A DNA stretch of 64,000 bases from Cymbidium sinense. Its lineage: Eukaryota > Streptophyta > Magnoliopsida > Asparagales > Orchidaceae. Both the position numbers and the translations under genes were made by a program. Below are positions 1 through 11,240 of this stretch, piece after piece. How positions within the stretch are numbered: the stretch's first letter is position 1; every line of letters begins with the position of its first letter. A model generated the notes under the pieces. The model did not search any database and was not told the origin of the DNA. It worked only from the letters and a program-made list of their open reading frames with translations. The DNA is taken from NCBI GenBank assembly GCA_021442155.1, contig CM038217.1:144581643-144645642 (forward strand), written 5' to 3'.

Positions 1-658
1 AATTAATGAATTAACCCTTAATTAAGAGAGATTAGAAAAGGGGTTTAGGAATAGCTGGGGAAATGCCCCAAAATTATTCCATAAACCTCTAATGGATCTA
101 ACCTTAATCAACCCTAATCATGGATTAAACACTAATCATACCCTTAATTATCCTTAATTACATAAAGAGGTAATTAAGAACCATATGCAATTCTTCTAAT
201 CAAGCCTTCAATAAATCAAGAAAATTAGATAGAAGTCATCCCCAAAAATATACCCAAGAAATTTGATTAATATAATTAAATAATTAGCAAAATAAATTTC
301 CAATAAAACCCAAATTAGAAAAAATAATTCAAAACCCATTGAAATTAATTTTAAAATATTCTAGTTGAATTATCTTTCCATAGAATTTTATTTTATTTTT
401 TTAATTTTTAGAGTTATGAATTTTGAAGATGATTAGATTAATTAAAAATTTTAATAACTATTAAGCATTTAATTTACGCACGGTATACCATGCTTACATG
501 CATCATGAGGGATTACTTAATAAATCAAATCGGCAATGACACTTTGATCTTATCGATCAAAGATCGACGATGATCTCCTGGATTTTAAAATATAAAAAAT
601 TTCTAAACATGAAAATATCTCGCCATCCATCCAAAATGTGATGGATGAGATCTCAAGT

Positions 659-699
659 TCTTCCCTTGATCAAAGAGACCATCCATGATCAAGGGAAGA
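659..699. other. 14-bp stem hairpin within LTR
   Basis: Arms TCTTCCCTTGATCA (659-672) and TGATCAAGGGAAGA (686-699) are perfect complements around a 13-base loop. The partner LTR keeps a weaker version near 20835-20883, where the right arm reads TGATCTAAGGGAAG. The role is unknown. Confidence 0.55.
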
Positions 700-1559
700 T
701 CCAAGCTCGATTGAATGGATTCAACCAAATCAACCCACACCATCTAAAGAAAGAGCACATCCAATGGTCAAAAATCCAGATTAAAATTTCTTTCACAAAG
801 CTCCACACCACATTGAGTTTAATGGTCAAAAATCCCATACCTCAGAGGTGATCACATTCCCTGAGAAGCTTCGTTTAGTGAGACAAAGCTTGGAAAGTTT
901 TAGCACTTGAGGTTGAGTGGATTATATGGACCAACCTCCTCCTTGCTTTTGATTGATCCATTCCTTCCTTGCTTGGGAACCCAAAGAAGCTTGGGTGCAC
1001 TGACTTAGTCCTCAGAAGAGTGTGGAGGAATTGGATGGATTGAGGAAGTTAGAATGGACTCTCCCATTTTTCACTAAAATCAAGAAATGATTTTCAAATC
1101 CTCTAAGAAGCTTGGGAATACTCTAATGCTTCCTAAGTTCCTTAGCTCAATCATGAGGGAGTGAATTGAAATGAATTAGGGAGTATATCTCCTTGAAGGA
1201 TGAATCAATCTCTTGCCATTTTGATCCAATTGACAGGGGTTGTTTGATTATTTGAGTGTGCACATGGTCGGTGATGAAGGAGTGGATTGCCAACCTCCCA
1301 TGTGCTTAAATTTGAGTGAGAGGGAGTTTGAATTTTATTTTGACCCATGGGTCGGGTTTGGTCCAAACCATTGGGTGCACCACTCTCACTACCCCCCTTG
1401 AGCTTTTAGAAAGCCTCAAGTGATATGAAGAGGGTATGACCAAATTACCCATGGATTAAGCCAAAATTTGTTCTATGGCCTAGGGTAGAAATGGTCATTT
1501 TTATTTTTCAATTTGATATGTTGGTATGTGGAGAAACTAGGTTTGGCCAAGTTTCATGA

Positions 1560-2480
1560 GATTTGGAATTCATTTGATGTGGTTTGGCTCATGTTGACCC
1601 ATTTAGGTCAAAATCAACTTCAAGTTGACCAATTGGTCAAATTGGGTCAAACCAAGGGTTGGGTCAAGTTCATATGACCATTTGAAATATTTTGGTGGCT
1701 TTGGTTTGATTCAATTTGGTATGGTTTGAATTTGGCTCATATGACTTCATTTAGGTCAAATGGGTCAAGTTGACTATTTGACCCATTCGACCTATTTGGG
1801 GTAGGTCAAGCGTAGGTTTAGGTTAGGTTAGTAATATGGAGTGGATTGGTATCTTTGTTTCCAATCAATTTTGGTTAAGTTTAATTTGGCTCAACATGAC
1901 CCTTTAGTCATGTCAGTCTAAGGTCAATTGGGCTAGTTAGGTCTAGTTGGCCAATTGAGGCTTTGGTCAAGTTCAACAAGTGATTTGGAATGAACTTGAC
2001 CCATTGGTTTCAATCAATTTGGCTTAGATCAAGTTTTGACACATTTTGACTTTTAGGTCAAGTTGGGTCAACTTGGGTCAAGTGGCCAATTGCTAGGTTA
2101 GCTCAAATGTTAGCTTGGTCAAGTTCAAACATAAGTCATGAGTGAACTTAGATCAATGGTTTCAACCAATTTGGCCTATGGTGAATTTGGCTACGTAAGG
2201 TTTCATTTTGGGATAACTATGGTTTAACCCAATTTGATTGATTGATCATCCCATGATGATTGTTGATCATGATGAGAGGCAAATATGAGTTTGGTTCAAT
2301 CCAATTTGGTTAGGATCTAACATTTGGCTCATAAGGGTACTTTAGGTCACTTTGGGTCAAGTGAGCCTAAGTGGGTCAAATGGCTTGGTCAAAGCTTGAT
2401 TTGAAGTTTGATCTGTATTGATATGATTGAAATATAAATCCATTTAAAGTGGTTTGAAGTCAAATGGTTTTGATCCATTT
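1560..2480. promoter_or_regulatory. Dense TTGAC/GTCAA (W-box-like) cluster in LTR of C
   Basis: By hand count about 25 TTGAC or GTCAA pentamers lie in roughly 0.9 kb, against about two expected by chance on both strands. Many are the full TTGACC/GGTCAA form, and one is the 16-base palindrome TTGACCAATTGGTCAA (1625-1640). TTGAC(C/T) is the core bound by plant WRKY factors (established knowledge). Whether these sites work here is inference. They may also simply have spread as a short repeat within the LTR. Confidence 0.5.
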
Positions 2481-2689
2481 GACAATTTCATATTCAAAGG
2501 AAGAATATGAAGGGTTTTGGTTTGATTTGATTGGTTTTGATTGTTTGATTGAAGTTTGGATTTATATATGAGCTCATGATTGTAGGTTGATTGAATCATG
2601 AGAGAAAATCAAGAGTTTGGCTTGATTTGAAATTGATTTGGCTAAGTTCAAGATTTTGACTTGAAAGGCTTAGATTGATTTGAGTGGAT

Positions 2690-3350
2690 TTGAGTTTGAT
2701 TTTGGAATTGGTTTTGATTGTTTGAATTTATATTTCATTTATATATGTGAATATAAATGAGAATATAAATTGATCATGAGAAAATTTCAAGGATTTGAAG
2801 TGAATCATGATTTTTGCTAAGTCCATTAAGAAGGATTTAAAGGATTAGAAATTTGATTTGAATTTGAATTTTGAATTGGTTTGATTGATTTATATTTATA
2901 TTTCATTTATATATGTGAATATAAATGAGAATATAAAGAATTATGAGAAAATCCCATGATTTGAAATGGTTCAAGATTGAGTCCTTTAATGAAAAAAAAA
3001 GGACTTGAAGATTTTAAATTGGAATTTAATTTTTTGATTTGATTGATTTATATTTATATTTCATTTATATATGTGAATATAAATGAGAATATAAATGATT
3101 TTTGAGAAAATCCCATGAATTTGAATTGATTTGATCATGATTTAGGCTAAGTCCTTAATGGAAAATTAAGGACTTAGAAAAAATTTCATGAATTGATTTG
3201 AATTTTGAGTTTGAGATTGATTTGAATTTATATTTCATTTATATATGTGAATATAAATGAGAATATATTATGAGAAAATCTCAAAGATTTGAATTGGTTT
3301 GATCATGATTTTAAGTCTTAAGAAGATTAAGGACTTAAAAATTTGGACTT
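2690..3350. repeat. LTR minisatellite, about four units of about 160 bp, each with two hairpins
   Basis: A unit recurs at about 2720, 2885, 3045 and 3222. Each contains an AT-rich near-palindrome (arms like ATTTATATTTCATTTATAT and AATATAAATGAGAATATAAAT around about 5 bases) followed by a conserved gatcatgattt stretch and usually an AAGTCCTTAA / TTAAGGACTT inverted pair. The best is the 12-bp stem CTAAGTCCTTAA (3147-3158) and TTAAGGACTTAG (3166-3177) with a 7-base loop. The same array is in the other LTRs (22400-23060; reversed at 28560-29060 and 47880-48330). Confidence 0.7.
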
Positions 3351-3659
3351 AGAATTTTGATGGATTTTGATCATGGGTTTCAATCATGGATTTCAATCAT
3401 ATGGAGTTGATTTGAGTTTGGAGAAAATCAAATAGATTGATTTGAGTTTGACTTGAAGGAAGGAAAGTGAGGAATGGTTTAAGCTAAGATTTTCCTAACA
3501 CCCCAAGGCATGACCTATTCCTATGGCTAACTCTTCTAATTTGTAGGCTAAGTTGAGTGTCCACCTAATCACTAGATGTGTCTTAAGACTAAGGAACTCT
3601 TAAAGTCTAAGAGGAGTCATGTCTAAGATGGAGGTTGAGCTCATCAAAAAATGAGGTCA

Positions 3660-5850
3660 ACAAAGGGTAATAGTGACCGACAAGGAACATGAAAGTTGAC
3701 CAATGATCAACAACAAAAGATCACAAGCACTAATAAATATCTATTTAACCCAAGAAAAGAAAGAATCTAGCTTAGTAATATGGCTCTACTTATGTCCAAG
3801 ACATAAGAGAGAGAAGAATCCACTGGGATGAGTGTGAACCTTCCACTAAGAAAGTCATCCACAAAGAGATGAGGTTTGATTTGATTTAATCTCATTGAGG
3901 AGAAAAAGATACTAGGAAGAGGGTTGAATTTGTTTAAATTTTATAGGTTTGAATTTTAGATGAACCCTATTATGATGATCACTAGAGCCAGAGGCTAAAG
4001 ACCTAACTCATTTACCAATCCAAAGGGTAGTCTACTACAATATAGTAGGACTAGCCAACCAAAGGGATGCCTTTCTATGCAACAATTAGAAGAAAGTGTA
4101 GTAGATTTACATCCTCCAAAGTAGAGAGAGGGTAATCTATTGGGAAAAAATGAAACCTAGGTAACTATTGAGTGAATGCCGCTGGGACTTAGATCAACTC
4201 AAAGATAGTCAAGATAATTTCATTTTTTATTTGTTATTTTGATTATGATGGATCCATAGGTTTCATGAATCGTAAGTAGCCATGGAAGCCTAGACCTAAC
4301 TCCATTTACCAATTCAAAGGAGTAGTCTACCAACCACAAGGGACTATCCAAAGGGGGATGCCTTTGATACAATGGTCAAGTTAGAAGAAAGCAGACTCAC
4401 ATCTTCTAATAAGAACCATTGGGGTGATTGGTTGCTTTGGGCAACAAATTGAACCCACCTGGGGTCGACTATTGAGTGAATGCCACTGGACTTAAATCAC
4501 TCAAGATATAAAAGATTAATTTCATTTTTATTTTGATGGATTCCATTGGTTTGATGATGGATCATACAAGAAGGAGCTTATATCCTAGACCTATCTATTT
4601 ATCAACCAAAGGGAGTAGCTTCTACCGATGGGAGAACTATCCAACCAAAGGAGTGCCTTTCAATTTGAAATGATCAAAGCTCGGGGACTCACATCTTCCA
4701 CAAGAAAAGACCACGGGTGATCTGTTTTGGGCAACAAATCAACCCGACCTAGGGCTCCTGGTTTATAGTCATGCTAGAAAGAATGCCCATAGTCTTATAT
4801 CTTTCAAAGCTGAATGATTACCGGGTAACCCGGGAAAAATAGATTGAACTACTGGGTGACTACGGAGTGAGTACACTGGGATTTATCTCAACTCAGTTGT
4901 CGTGCAATTCCTATAGGGAGTTCTAGACACGCCTCTAAAGATAGATGCTTGCTTGGGAGAAGGGGCCCTTTAGAGGCTTGAATTCCTAATCCACAAGTGA
5001 ATTAATTTTATTTGTTTTGTTTGTTTATCATGGACCCTATTAGTTTACGAGGGATCAAACTAAGAAGGAGCTTATATCAGCCTAGACCTATCTCAGATTT
5101 ACTGAACCAAGGGAGAATTTCGCATCCCGAACAAATTTTCCAACCACGGGGTGGTTACTAGGAAAGGGGAATGTCCAAAAAAGTAACCCGGTAGTGTCTA
5201 AATGGGGTCAAAAGGACTGATCCAAATAGAGTGCCCATGGGATGGGGCTAAGGGCTTAATCCAACACCCGAGAGAAGATGACATGGCTAGTCATATATCC
5301 AATGGTATTCTGTCCAACTCAAGGAGAAAAGCATGGACTCATATCCAAAGAGTGGTGTACCGGTGAGTCGCCACCATAGCAACATCAACCAACCTAAGGT
5401 GCATGTTGATTGCAACAATACCTAGAAGAAAGCTCGACTCACATCCTCCTATAGTAGAACTGAGGATAGTCTATCTTCGCAGTGCTATCCACCTAGGGTG
5501 ACTAGAGTGAATGCCACTGGGGACTTATATCAACTAAAAAATAGTCAAGAGGAAAGGAGCCTATGGTGGACTTATCCTAAACCTCAAATATGCTTGACCT
5601 AGTTAGATTATGATGGCTAGTTCAAGAAGAAAGCACAGAGACTCACATCTTCTTAAATAAAGTCAACATGAGTTAACTTACTGGTTGGGTAGTGAAATCT
5701 ACCATACAAATAAGGTGCTTGTTAGTTTGCAATAGTCAAGTTAGGAGGAAAGCTCGGGGACTCACATCTCCAACATGACTGGGTGACATACTAGCGGTAG
5801 CATGTGACCCGACCTAGAGCCTAATGAGTGAGTGTGGGGGCTTGCTCCCA
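3660..5850 (-). repeat. 3' noncoding region of C with degenerate tandem repeats
   Basis: This lies between integrase and the 3' LTR. It has no coding frame, but a motif set recurs roughly every 300 bases: a run ending in AATTTCATTTTTATTTT, then TAGACCTA, then a phrase like CCAACCAAAGG, then GACTCACATCTTC, then GAGTGAATGCC(A/G)CTGG (for example about 4160, 4470 and 5500). The equivalent block in element B is 45150-47384 on the other strand, so this is an ancestral part of the family. Its function is unknown. I see no clear polypurine tract next to the LTR. Confidence 0.6.
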
Positions 5851-5869
5851 CATCAAAATAGCTTGAGAC

Positions 5870-6270
5870 AAAGATTTGTGTTTATTGTGTGCATGTGTTA
5901 AAAGGAATATAGATGCCTGGGACTCTTACACCTACCTTAAACACACTGGGGGTTTGGAATGATGCCACGTGCAGAAAAAATAATTCCCACTAAGAAAGGA
6001 TGCCTTTGCCCTTTACACATATCTAATAACATCAATAGATTGTATTTTGTGTGTGAAAGAGGGATAGATGCCACCGGGGACTCTTACACCTACCCTAAAC
6101 ATGTCACGGATTCCAAGACAAGCAAACAACACTTTGAAAGAAGAGAAGATTTGATGAATGGAATCATTTTTTGTTCTTTTATTAATGATTATTTTCAAAC
6201 ATGATTTGTTTCATGGGTAATATTTCTTTTAGATAGAGCCCATTAATTGGAAGCGGGTGTTCCCCTTTAC
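5870..6270 (-). repeat. Short direct repeats after integrase in C
   Basis: Two copies of a unit of about 150 bases are visible: one with agatgcctgggactcttaca at 5911-5930 and one with ggggactcttacacctacc near 6076-6094. Each is preceded by a tgtgtttattgtgtg-like stretch. Element B has the counterpart at 44810-45140, with several GTAAGAGAACCCAAG-type units. Small open frames here are accidental and share no similarity with any domain I know. Confidence 0.5.
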
Positions 6271-7240
6271 AATCAATAAGTTGATAAGATCCTCCTTGGT
6301 AGGCCTTCTCTATGACATAGGGCCTTCCCAAGTGGGTTCAAACTTGCCTCCCATCTTCGATGGGCAACAATTGGTCTCTTAGACTAACACAAGTTCTCCT
6401 ACTAAAAGACCTAGGACTTGTTGTGAGCTTGAATCATTTTGGCCTTATACAACTTGAGGTTATGGCATCGTGCACTTCCTCCAAACCTTCAAGCTCTTCT
6501 AACATAACTTTGCATTTGCTCAGAAGTGATCTTGTTACCCAATGCTATCCTTAGTGATGGGAGTTGAACTTCTAAAGGAAGAACCACCCATACACTAAGA
6601 AAATGGGGTAGACGAGTTGAGTTGGGTGTGGTAGCCCACAAGGCTTCAACCGCCATTCCACTATCATTTATTATCATCAAGAGTTTCTTCAGATCTGGAT
6701 GAGAGTTTTGTTGAATGCTTCTAAGCCATTTGCTCGGTAGTAGATGGTGGAGTATCTCCAATATATATCGTGTCTTCTCGCAAAGCGTTGATCTTCATGC
6801 TTTTGAACCATTAGATATAATTTCAAGGCACCCCAAACCTATATAGATATGGTTCCTAAAAATTGAAGCACATGAGCTATGACCTCTTGAGTGGGATGAC
6901 CCACTTGGAAAAGTAGGTGGCTAAGATGAATGATGCCTTGGAAGAAGGAGGATCGACCCACAATGTCGGTACCCCAACACTCAAATGGCCATGAAGCCAA
7001 TGTAGGGTGTAGAATGTTGGGTGGTTGGTGGAGGACCACATCGTGTATGTGACATTGATGGCATCTCCTAGCTACATCCATATAATCTGTGATCATCGAA
7101 GGCCAGTAGTATCCAAGTATTTTGATCTTCATCTTCATCTTTGGGCTAGATTGATGAGCTGAAATGTACCTCAGTTATAATGCCATAGCTTCATGTTTGT
7201 CTAAACAACATAACCACATTTGGTCAAAGGATCGCTGGTG
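6270..7240 (-). pseudogene. pol: Integrase remnant of element C
   Basis: On the minus strand this part would have encoded the integrase, which inserts the DNA copy into the genome. Visible pieces in order: WLCCLDKHEAMAL leading into the zinc-finger region (about 7175-7215), LGYYWP followed by ARRCHQCHIH with the two zinc-finger cysteines (about 7040-7115), and WGTDIVG with the first catalytic aspartate (about 6960). Then come decayed core sequence, VQLPSLRIALG (about 6545-6580), and a C-terminal part matching GGKFEP.WEGP (about 6310-6360). The frame changes several times and stops are present, so no active protein is possible. It keeps the CHQC cysteines and first aspartate that the element B copy has lost or changed. 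Confidence 0.8.
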
Positions 7241-7900
7241 GTGCATCAAGAGTAGGAGAGAGCTCTGTTTCACCCGATGGGCTTGTGACTTTTCTTGAGG
7301 TAGTTTGCCGTAATCTATGAATGATGGTTGCCTCCAATCTAGCTCCTTTTGGCAATGAAAACCTCCCTTCAAGAGAAAGTCTCGATGAGTTCAACATCAA
7401 TAAGGGATAGACTTGTCTATTTTGGACATTTATTGAAATGGACTCATCTTCCAGACATGCCAACTCTTTGGCAAGTTTGGCCAAGGCATCTGCTACTGCA
7501 TTTTCCACTCGAGGAACCTTGTAGATGGTGACTTCAGGAATTTGGGCCAACAACTTCATGGTATACTCAAAGTAATGACAAAGCTTGGGTTTGAGACCTT
7601 GTAGACCACAATGTTGATGACCAACGAGAATCCCCAAAGATGTTGATGATGCTCTTGACATCGATAGTGATGGCTAACCTAGATCGATAATCAAAGCCTC
7701 ATACTCGCTTCATTGTTGGAAAAAGATAGTATGAGAATCTCATCACATGGAGTTAGAGAACTATTCTTCCCCCCGCCTTTCCGGGAGAATAGATCATGGT
7801 GCTTCCCTTTGAAAAGAAGAATCAAAAAATCATCATCGCTGTCCCTCCCTAAGTTCATGATTTGTTCATCGGGAGATCATCACTAAGCTGAGAATCAAGA
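7240..7900 (-). pseudogene. pol: Second (archaeal-type) RNase H and linker, remnant, element C
   Basis: The minus strand encodes LLAQIPEVTIYKVPRVENAV followed by ADALAKLAKELA (about 7470-7560). This is the usual end of the extra RNase H domain found between RT-RNase H and integrase in plant Tat elements. The linker that follows (SLEGRFSLPKG, about 7350-7380) matches the same spot in element B. The N-terminal part with the YFDGSA-type motif lies in the poorly preserved stretch around 7700-7900, and frames shift several times. The domain is usually about 130 residues; no more than half is readable in one frame. Confidence 0.7.
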
Positions 7901-8119
7901 AGTGGGTGTCGCTAAGAAACTAGTGCTATCCTTTTACCACGAGGGGTATGAATGTGATATCAAACGGAGAGAATCATGGAATCATGCCAAATGTAGCAAC
8001 ATTGGCCATGTCATGAGATACTGCATTGGATTTGTTCTAGAGATCAAGTTCACCTTATGAGAAAGCATATATGTAGTGCTAGCTTTTGAGAAAGATCAAA
8101 GGCAATTATTTCTCAATAG

Positions 8120-8345
8120 GTGGGTAGTTCACTTTGAATCGATGACGAGGTAGTAGAGAGCATTCTCCTTCCTTTTATCGTTGGCTTGGGCCAATATAGC
8201 AGAGAGAGTCAATGCGATGTGTAGAAAATGAGTGGTGCGGATAGGGCTAGAGAACGGCGGCTTCACCAAATAATGCTTGTCTTCTAAAGGCATGTTGACA
8301 CTTGTCATTATATTTGAACTTGACATCTTTTTTGACAAGTGCTGA
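8120..8345 (-). pseudogene. pol: RNase H (RT-linked) fragment of element C
   Basis: A minus-strand frame contains ILAQANDKRKENALYYL, matching the LLAQ.ND.GKENALYYLS block of the RNase H fused to gypsy reverse transcriptase. In the living element it would degrade the RNA strand of the RNA-DNA hybrid. The same block in element B is at 42490-42726. Only about 70 codons remain readable, with a stop where the following FIGAE/LIP-type block should be. Confidence 0.75.
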
Positions 8346-9760
8346 AAATGGCTTGCATCTCCCCGATAGGTTGGAGATAAAGTGTCTTAGATACATCCTT
8401 GAAAGGATCCGAAGTTGAGTTAAACTCTTAGAGGTGGAATTTCTAAGATATCTTTGATTTTTTAGATCTATTTCTATTTCCTGTCAACAACAAACCCAAG
8501 AAATTTCAAGCTACTCAATGCACACTGGGGATTCATTTTGAGGTTATATTATCTTAATTATTTGAAAACTACTATCAAGTCAAAGGTCTTCTCTTGACTC
8601 GCTAGATCATCAACATGTACACTAACCCGATGATGATGAGTTCATTGAAGATCCGAGTCATGGCCCGTTGGTATGTAGCACCAAGATTTTAAGGCGAAAA
8701 GGCATGACCTATAACATAAGATTCGATCGGTTCAAAAGTAGTATTTCTTTCATCTTAGAGACATCTTGATTTGGTTATATAGATGACCATAAAAAGAGAA
8801 ATTGCATATGATGAGGCTCACCATTAATTCTATAAAAGAGGAAACTCATCCTTAGGACATGCCTTATTTAAGTCCCTAAAATTGACGATATGCAAATTTG
8901 GCCATTCTTCTTCTTAACTAGATGACACTAGCTAACCGTAGGATATTTTTCTTCCATGAAACCAACATCGATCAATTTGACTTAAAATGACCTATTTAAT
9001 TTCTAATCGCATGCCCTAGGAGCTTGCTTAATAGGGTAGGGATCTATTGCTAGCTTGTGGACCGCTATGTCGAGATAATCCGCATCTCTTCATAACTCAA
9101 ATCTTTAAACTCAATCAATAGCCTAACTAAGTCATTAGTTTCTTCTTCATTCAACAATAAACTGATGTATGTGGGGCGTGAACTTTCTTCTATCCTGAGG
9201 TTGATTTCTTTAAGCTTGTCAATTGTTGAATGAATCTCCTCTTCAAATTTTGGATTTCTTTGATTTGGAGATCATCCGATCTGAGGTTTCTAAACACACA
9301 TTCTCATAAGAGTTGGTGTGTGAAAAGAACCTATCGCCTGGTAATCTATAGTAATTCATCATCGATCGACCCAATCAGATCTTCTTCCTTCCTGTATTGT
9401 TCCATAGCTTTTCAAAGTACTCAATGCTCGGACCATGTATGAGGAACTAAACCTTTATGTATAAGATTATGAACACAAGGTGAGTAAAAGTAAAATGGTA
9501 ATTCCATTAATTCTTTAAATGTATCTCCTCAAGTTCTACATCAACTTCAAGACTTGAGGATGATGATCCCAAAAAGAATCTCTTCTACTGATGTCAAAGA
9601 CTTAGGACTTCCTTAACTACCAAACCTTCAACTTTCTGAGATGTAAGTGAGGTTAGAGCTAAGGTTCCCCACTGCTGCCTAATAGTTTCACATAAACCTG
9701 ATTCAAATACTTTTCTTTGTCTGGAGGCATGGTCTTCGCCTCTTCCGATCAAAAGTCACC
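8345..9760 (-). pseudogene. pol: Reverse transcriptase remnant of element C
   Basis: On the minus strand the catalytic box reads VHVDDLA (about 8595-8620), a Y-to-H change from the usual YVDD. The block before it, GATYQRAMTRIFNELI (about 8632-8680), is the standard fingers/palm sequence of gypsy elements. The DFR.LNK and MDATTG-like region (about 8850-8960) is badly decayed. 9050-9760 corresponds to the upstream linker of B (41050-41650), with the counterpart of LLNEEEINDLV about 9120-9160. Several stops and frameshifts rule out an active enzyme. Confidence 0.72.
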
Positions 9761-10105
9761 TCCAATGGAACCCAGAGAGGGTTGGTATACTAATCACATT
9801 AGACTCATCCCGAGCTGATTCCAAGTCTATGTGAATAGTAGGTACTCTATGAATTGAACATCTATCGATGGCCAACTGGGTCTTCCACCTCTGAACCGCC
9901 TCTATTTCTCACTTTGCCTAGTGGAGGTTGAGCCATCCTACCCACATGTCCATATGATGGAATGAATTGTGGGTGGAATGTGATATGCAGATCTATTTCT
10001 TCTTCAATTCCCCTTTCTTGTTCACTTGACTTTTATTTTCTTTTTATTTTCTTTTTTTATTTTCTTCATTTTCTTTTTTTTATTTTGAATTTGAATTTTG
10101 TCCAA
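9760..10105 (-). other. Pol linker with T-rich tract (lysine-rich when read on minus strand)
   Basis: This is the spacer between protease and reverse transcriptase. 10018-10086 is nearly all T with scattered A and C. Read on the minus strand it would code a lysine-rich stretch. The equivalent position in element B (40560-40621) is A-rich on the coding strand, so the tract is inherited, not a random homopolymer. No catalytic domain is seen. Confidence 0.55.
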
Positions 10106-10107
10106 GT

Positions 10108-10790
10108 TCATGAGAAAGGGTGTTTTGAGGAAGATAGTAGATCCTCATAAATCTCAACCTCTAACTTAAAATGGCTTTTCATCTCCATTGACATGGTATT
10201 CAATCCATATTTTTTAACTTGATGCACCAATGGAGGGAGGATGGAATGATCTTGTCGATGTATCCAAGGCCTACAGCAAAGCAATGAATGAAGTATTTGA
10301 ATCAATGATGTAAAACTTGGCTTTAGTCTTCCTTTCACCTATGGAACCTAAAGCCCACTCACCTTGTTCATTGAATCCTCTCAACATCATTCGATCTCCT
10401 TGGAGTGTGAAGATGTCAATCCTCAATAGGGGTCTTTAGACTCATAATGTTCATCGATGCACTGGATCAATGAGAACTCAAGTCCAACTGTCCATGTATG
10501 TGATAGAGGGATGGTGCTCCAAGTCCCCGTAAGGTCTTCATCATGTGAAGGTGATCTGAGCTTCTTTTATGTAATGTGCCTCCTCACCTATAGCGGCTAC
10601 CGAGCTAAGCATATTTTCGTGATCAAGGAGAGCCTTGATTAATGATTCCCTCATCTCTTTGGATAAGACAAGGCATGCTATATGCTTAGATGAAAACTTT
10701 CTTAGATGAGAAAGGACATTGTAGTCCACCTTGCTGATCCTCCACAAGCATATCCAAGGGTGGAGCATCCTGGAGGGGCTTCGATCCTCA
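10108..10790 (-). pseudogene. pol: Aspartic protease region remnant of element C
   Basis: Minus-strand pieces match the protease region of element B: SKEMRESLIKALLDHENM with AAIGEEAHYIKEA (about 10550-10680) just upstream of the protease. Downstream come LLCCRPWIHRQDHSILPPLV (about 10210-10270) and EVEIYEDLLSSS (about 10125-10160). The catalytic loop is expected around 10440-10500, where the frame is lost and I cannot read a D(T/S)G-type motif. In an intact element this enzyme would cut the gag-pol polyprotein. Confidence 0.65.
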
Positions 10791-11240
10791 CCAATGACTT
10801 ATTTCTCTCATCTTGAGGTGTACCCTAGAGGTAACCTGCACCACTATGGAGGTTGACTTCTGTGATCTCTTGTAGTGGTAATGGAAGGTTCTACCTGCAC
10901 ATCAAGCTCACCTACAACTTCTTTTATGAGACCCTCAAAATCGATGATTCCAAGTCTATCTCAAGAGGTGAACTCAGTATTCAGTAGAAAGTCCAACTAA
11001 ATCGAAAGAGAAGATCAAAATTATTATAGACTTGAAGAGTTATCATTAGAATAAGAAGATACAACCCATCGGCGACATGTAATTCAAGCTAGCTTTATTC
11101 TTCAATTGGATTTGATTTGGAGGTACAAAGTAGAAATCAAAAAGTGAGGGGTGGGGGATTTGATGCCCTTATCCATGATACAAGAGTTCTAGAAGAAGAA
11201 GAAGAACCAATGGTGGCCCATGGAAGTGAACTGTAGGAGC
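10790..11240 (-). other. Linker between gag and protease, element C, no readable domain
   Basis: This corresponds to the variable stretch 39240-39900 in element B. The frames are short and broken and no conserved motif is visible. It probably once joined the gag zinc-finger end to the protease. Confidence 0.4.

Larger units (their letters stand above)
1..3659 (-). repeat. 3' LTR of element C (partial; start of LTR at 3659)
   Basis: Colinear with 20060-23414, the matching part of this element's 5' LTR. On the minus strand the LTR begins TGACCTCATTTTTTGATG at 3659. The boundary is set because 5' and 3' copies stay alike up to this point and then diverge: here into internal sequence (caaagggtaatagtg), at 23415 into unrelated AT-rich flank. 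The same boundary is seen at 28304 and 47385 in element B. About half of the LTR lies beyond the left edge of the window. Confidence 0.85.

Noticed and set aside
6013..6204. Opposed 61- and 81-codon frames near 6.0-6.2 kb
   Set aside because: They overlap each other across the short direct repeats after integrase and have no counterpart frame in element B.
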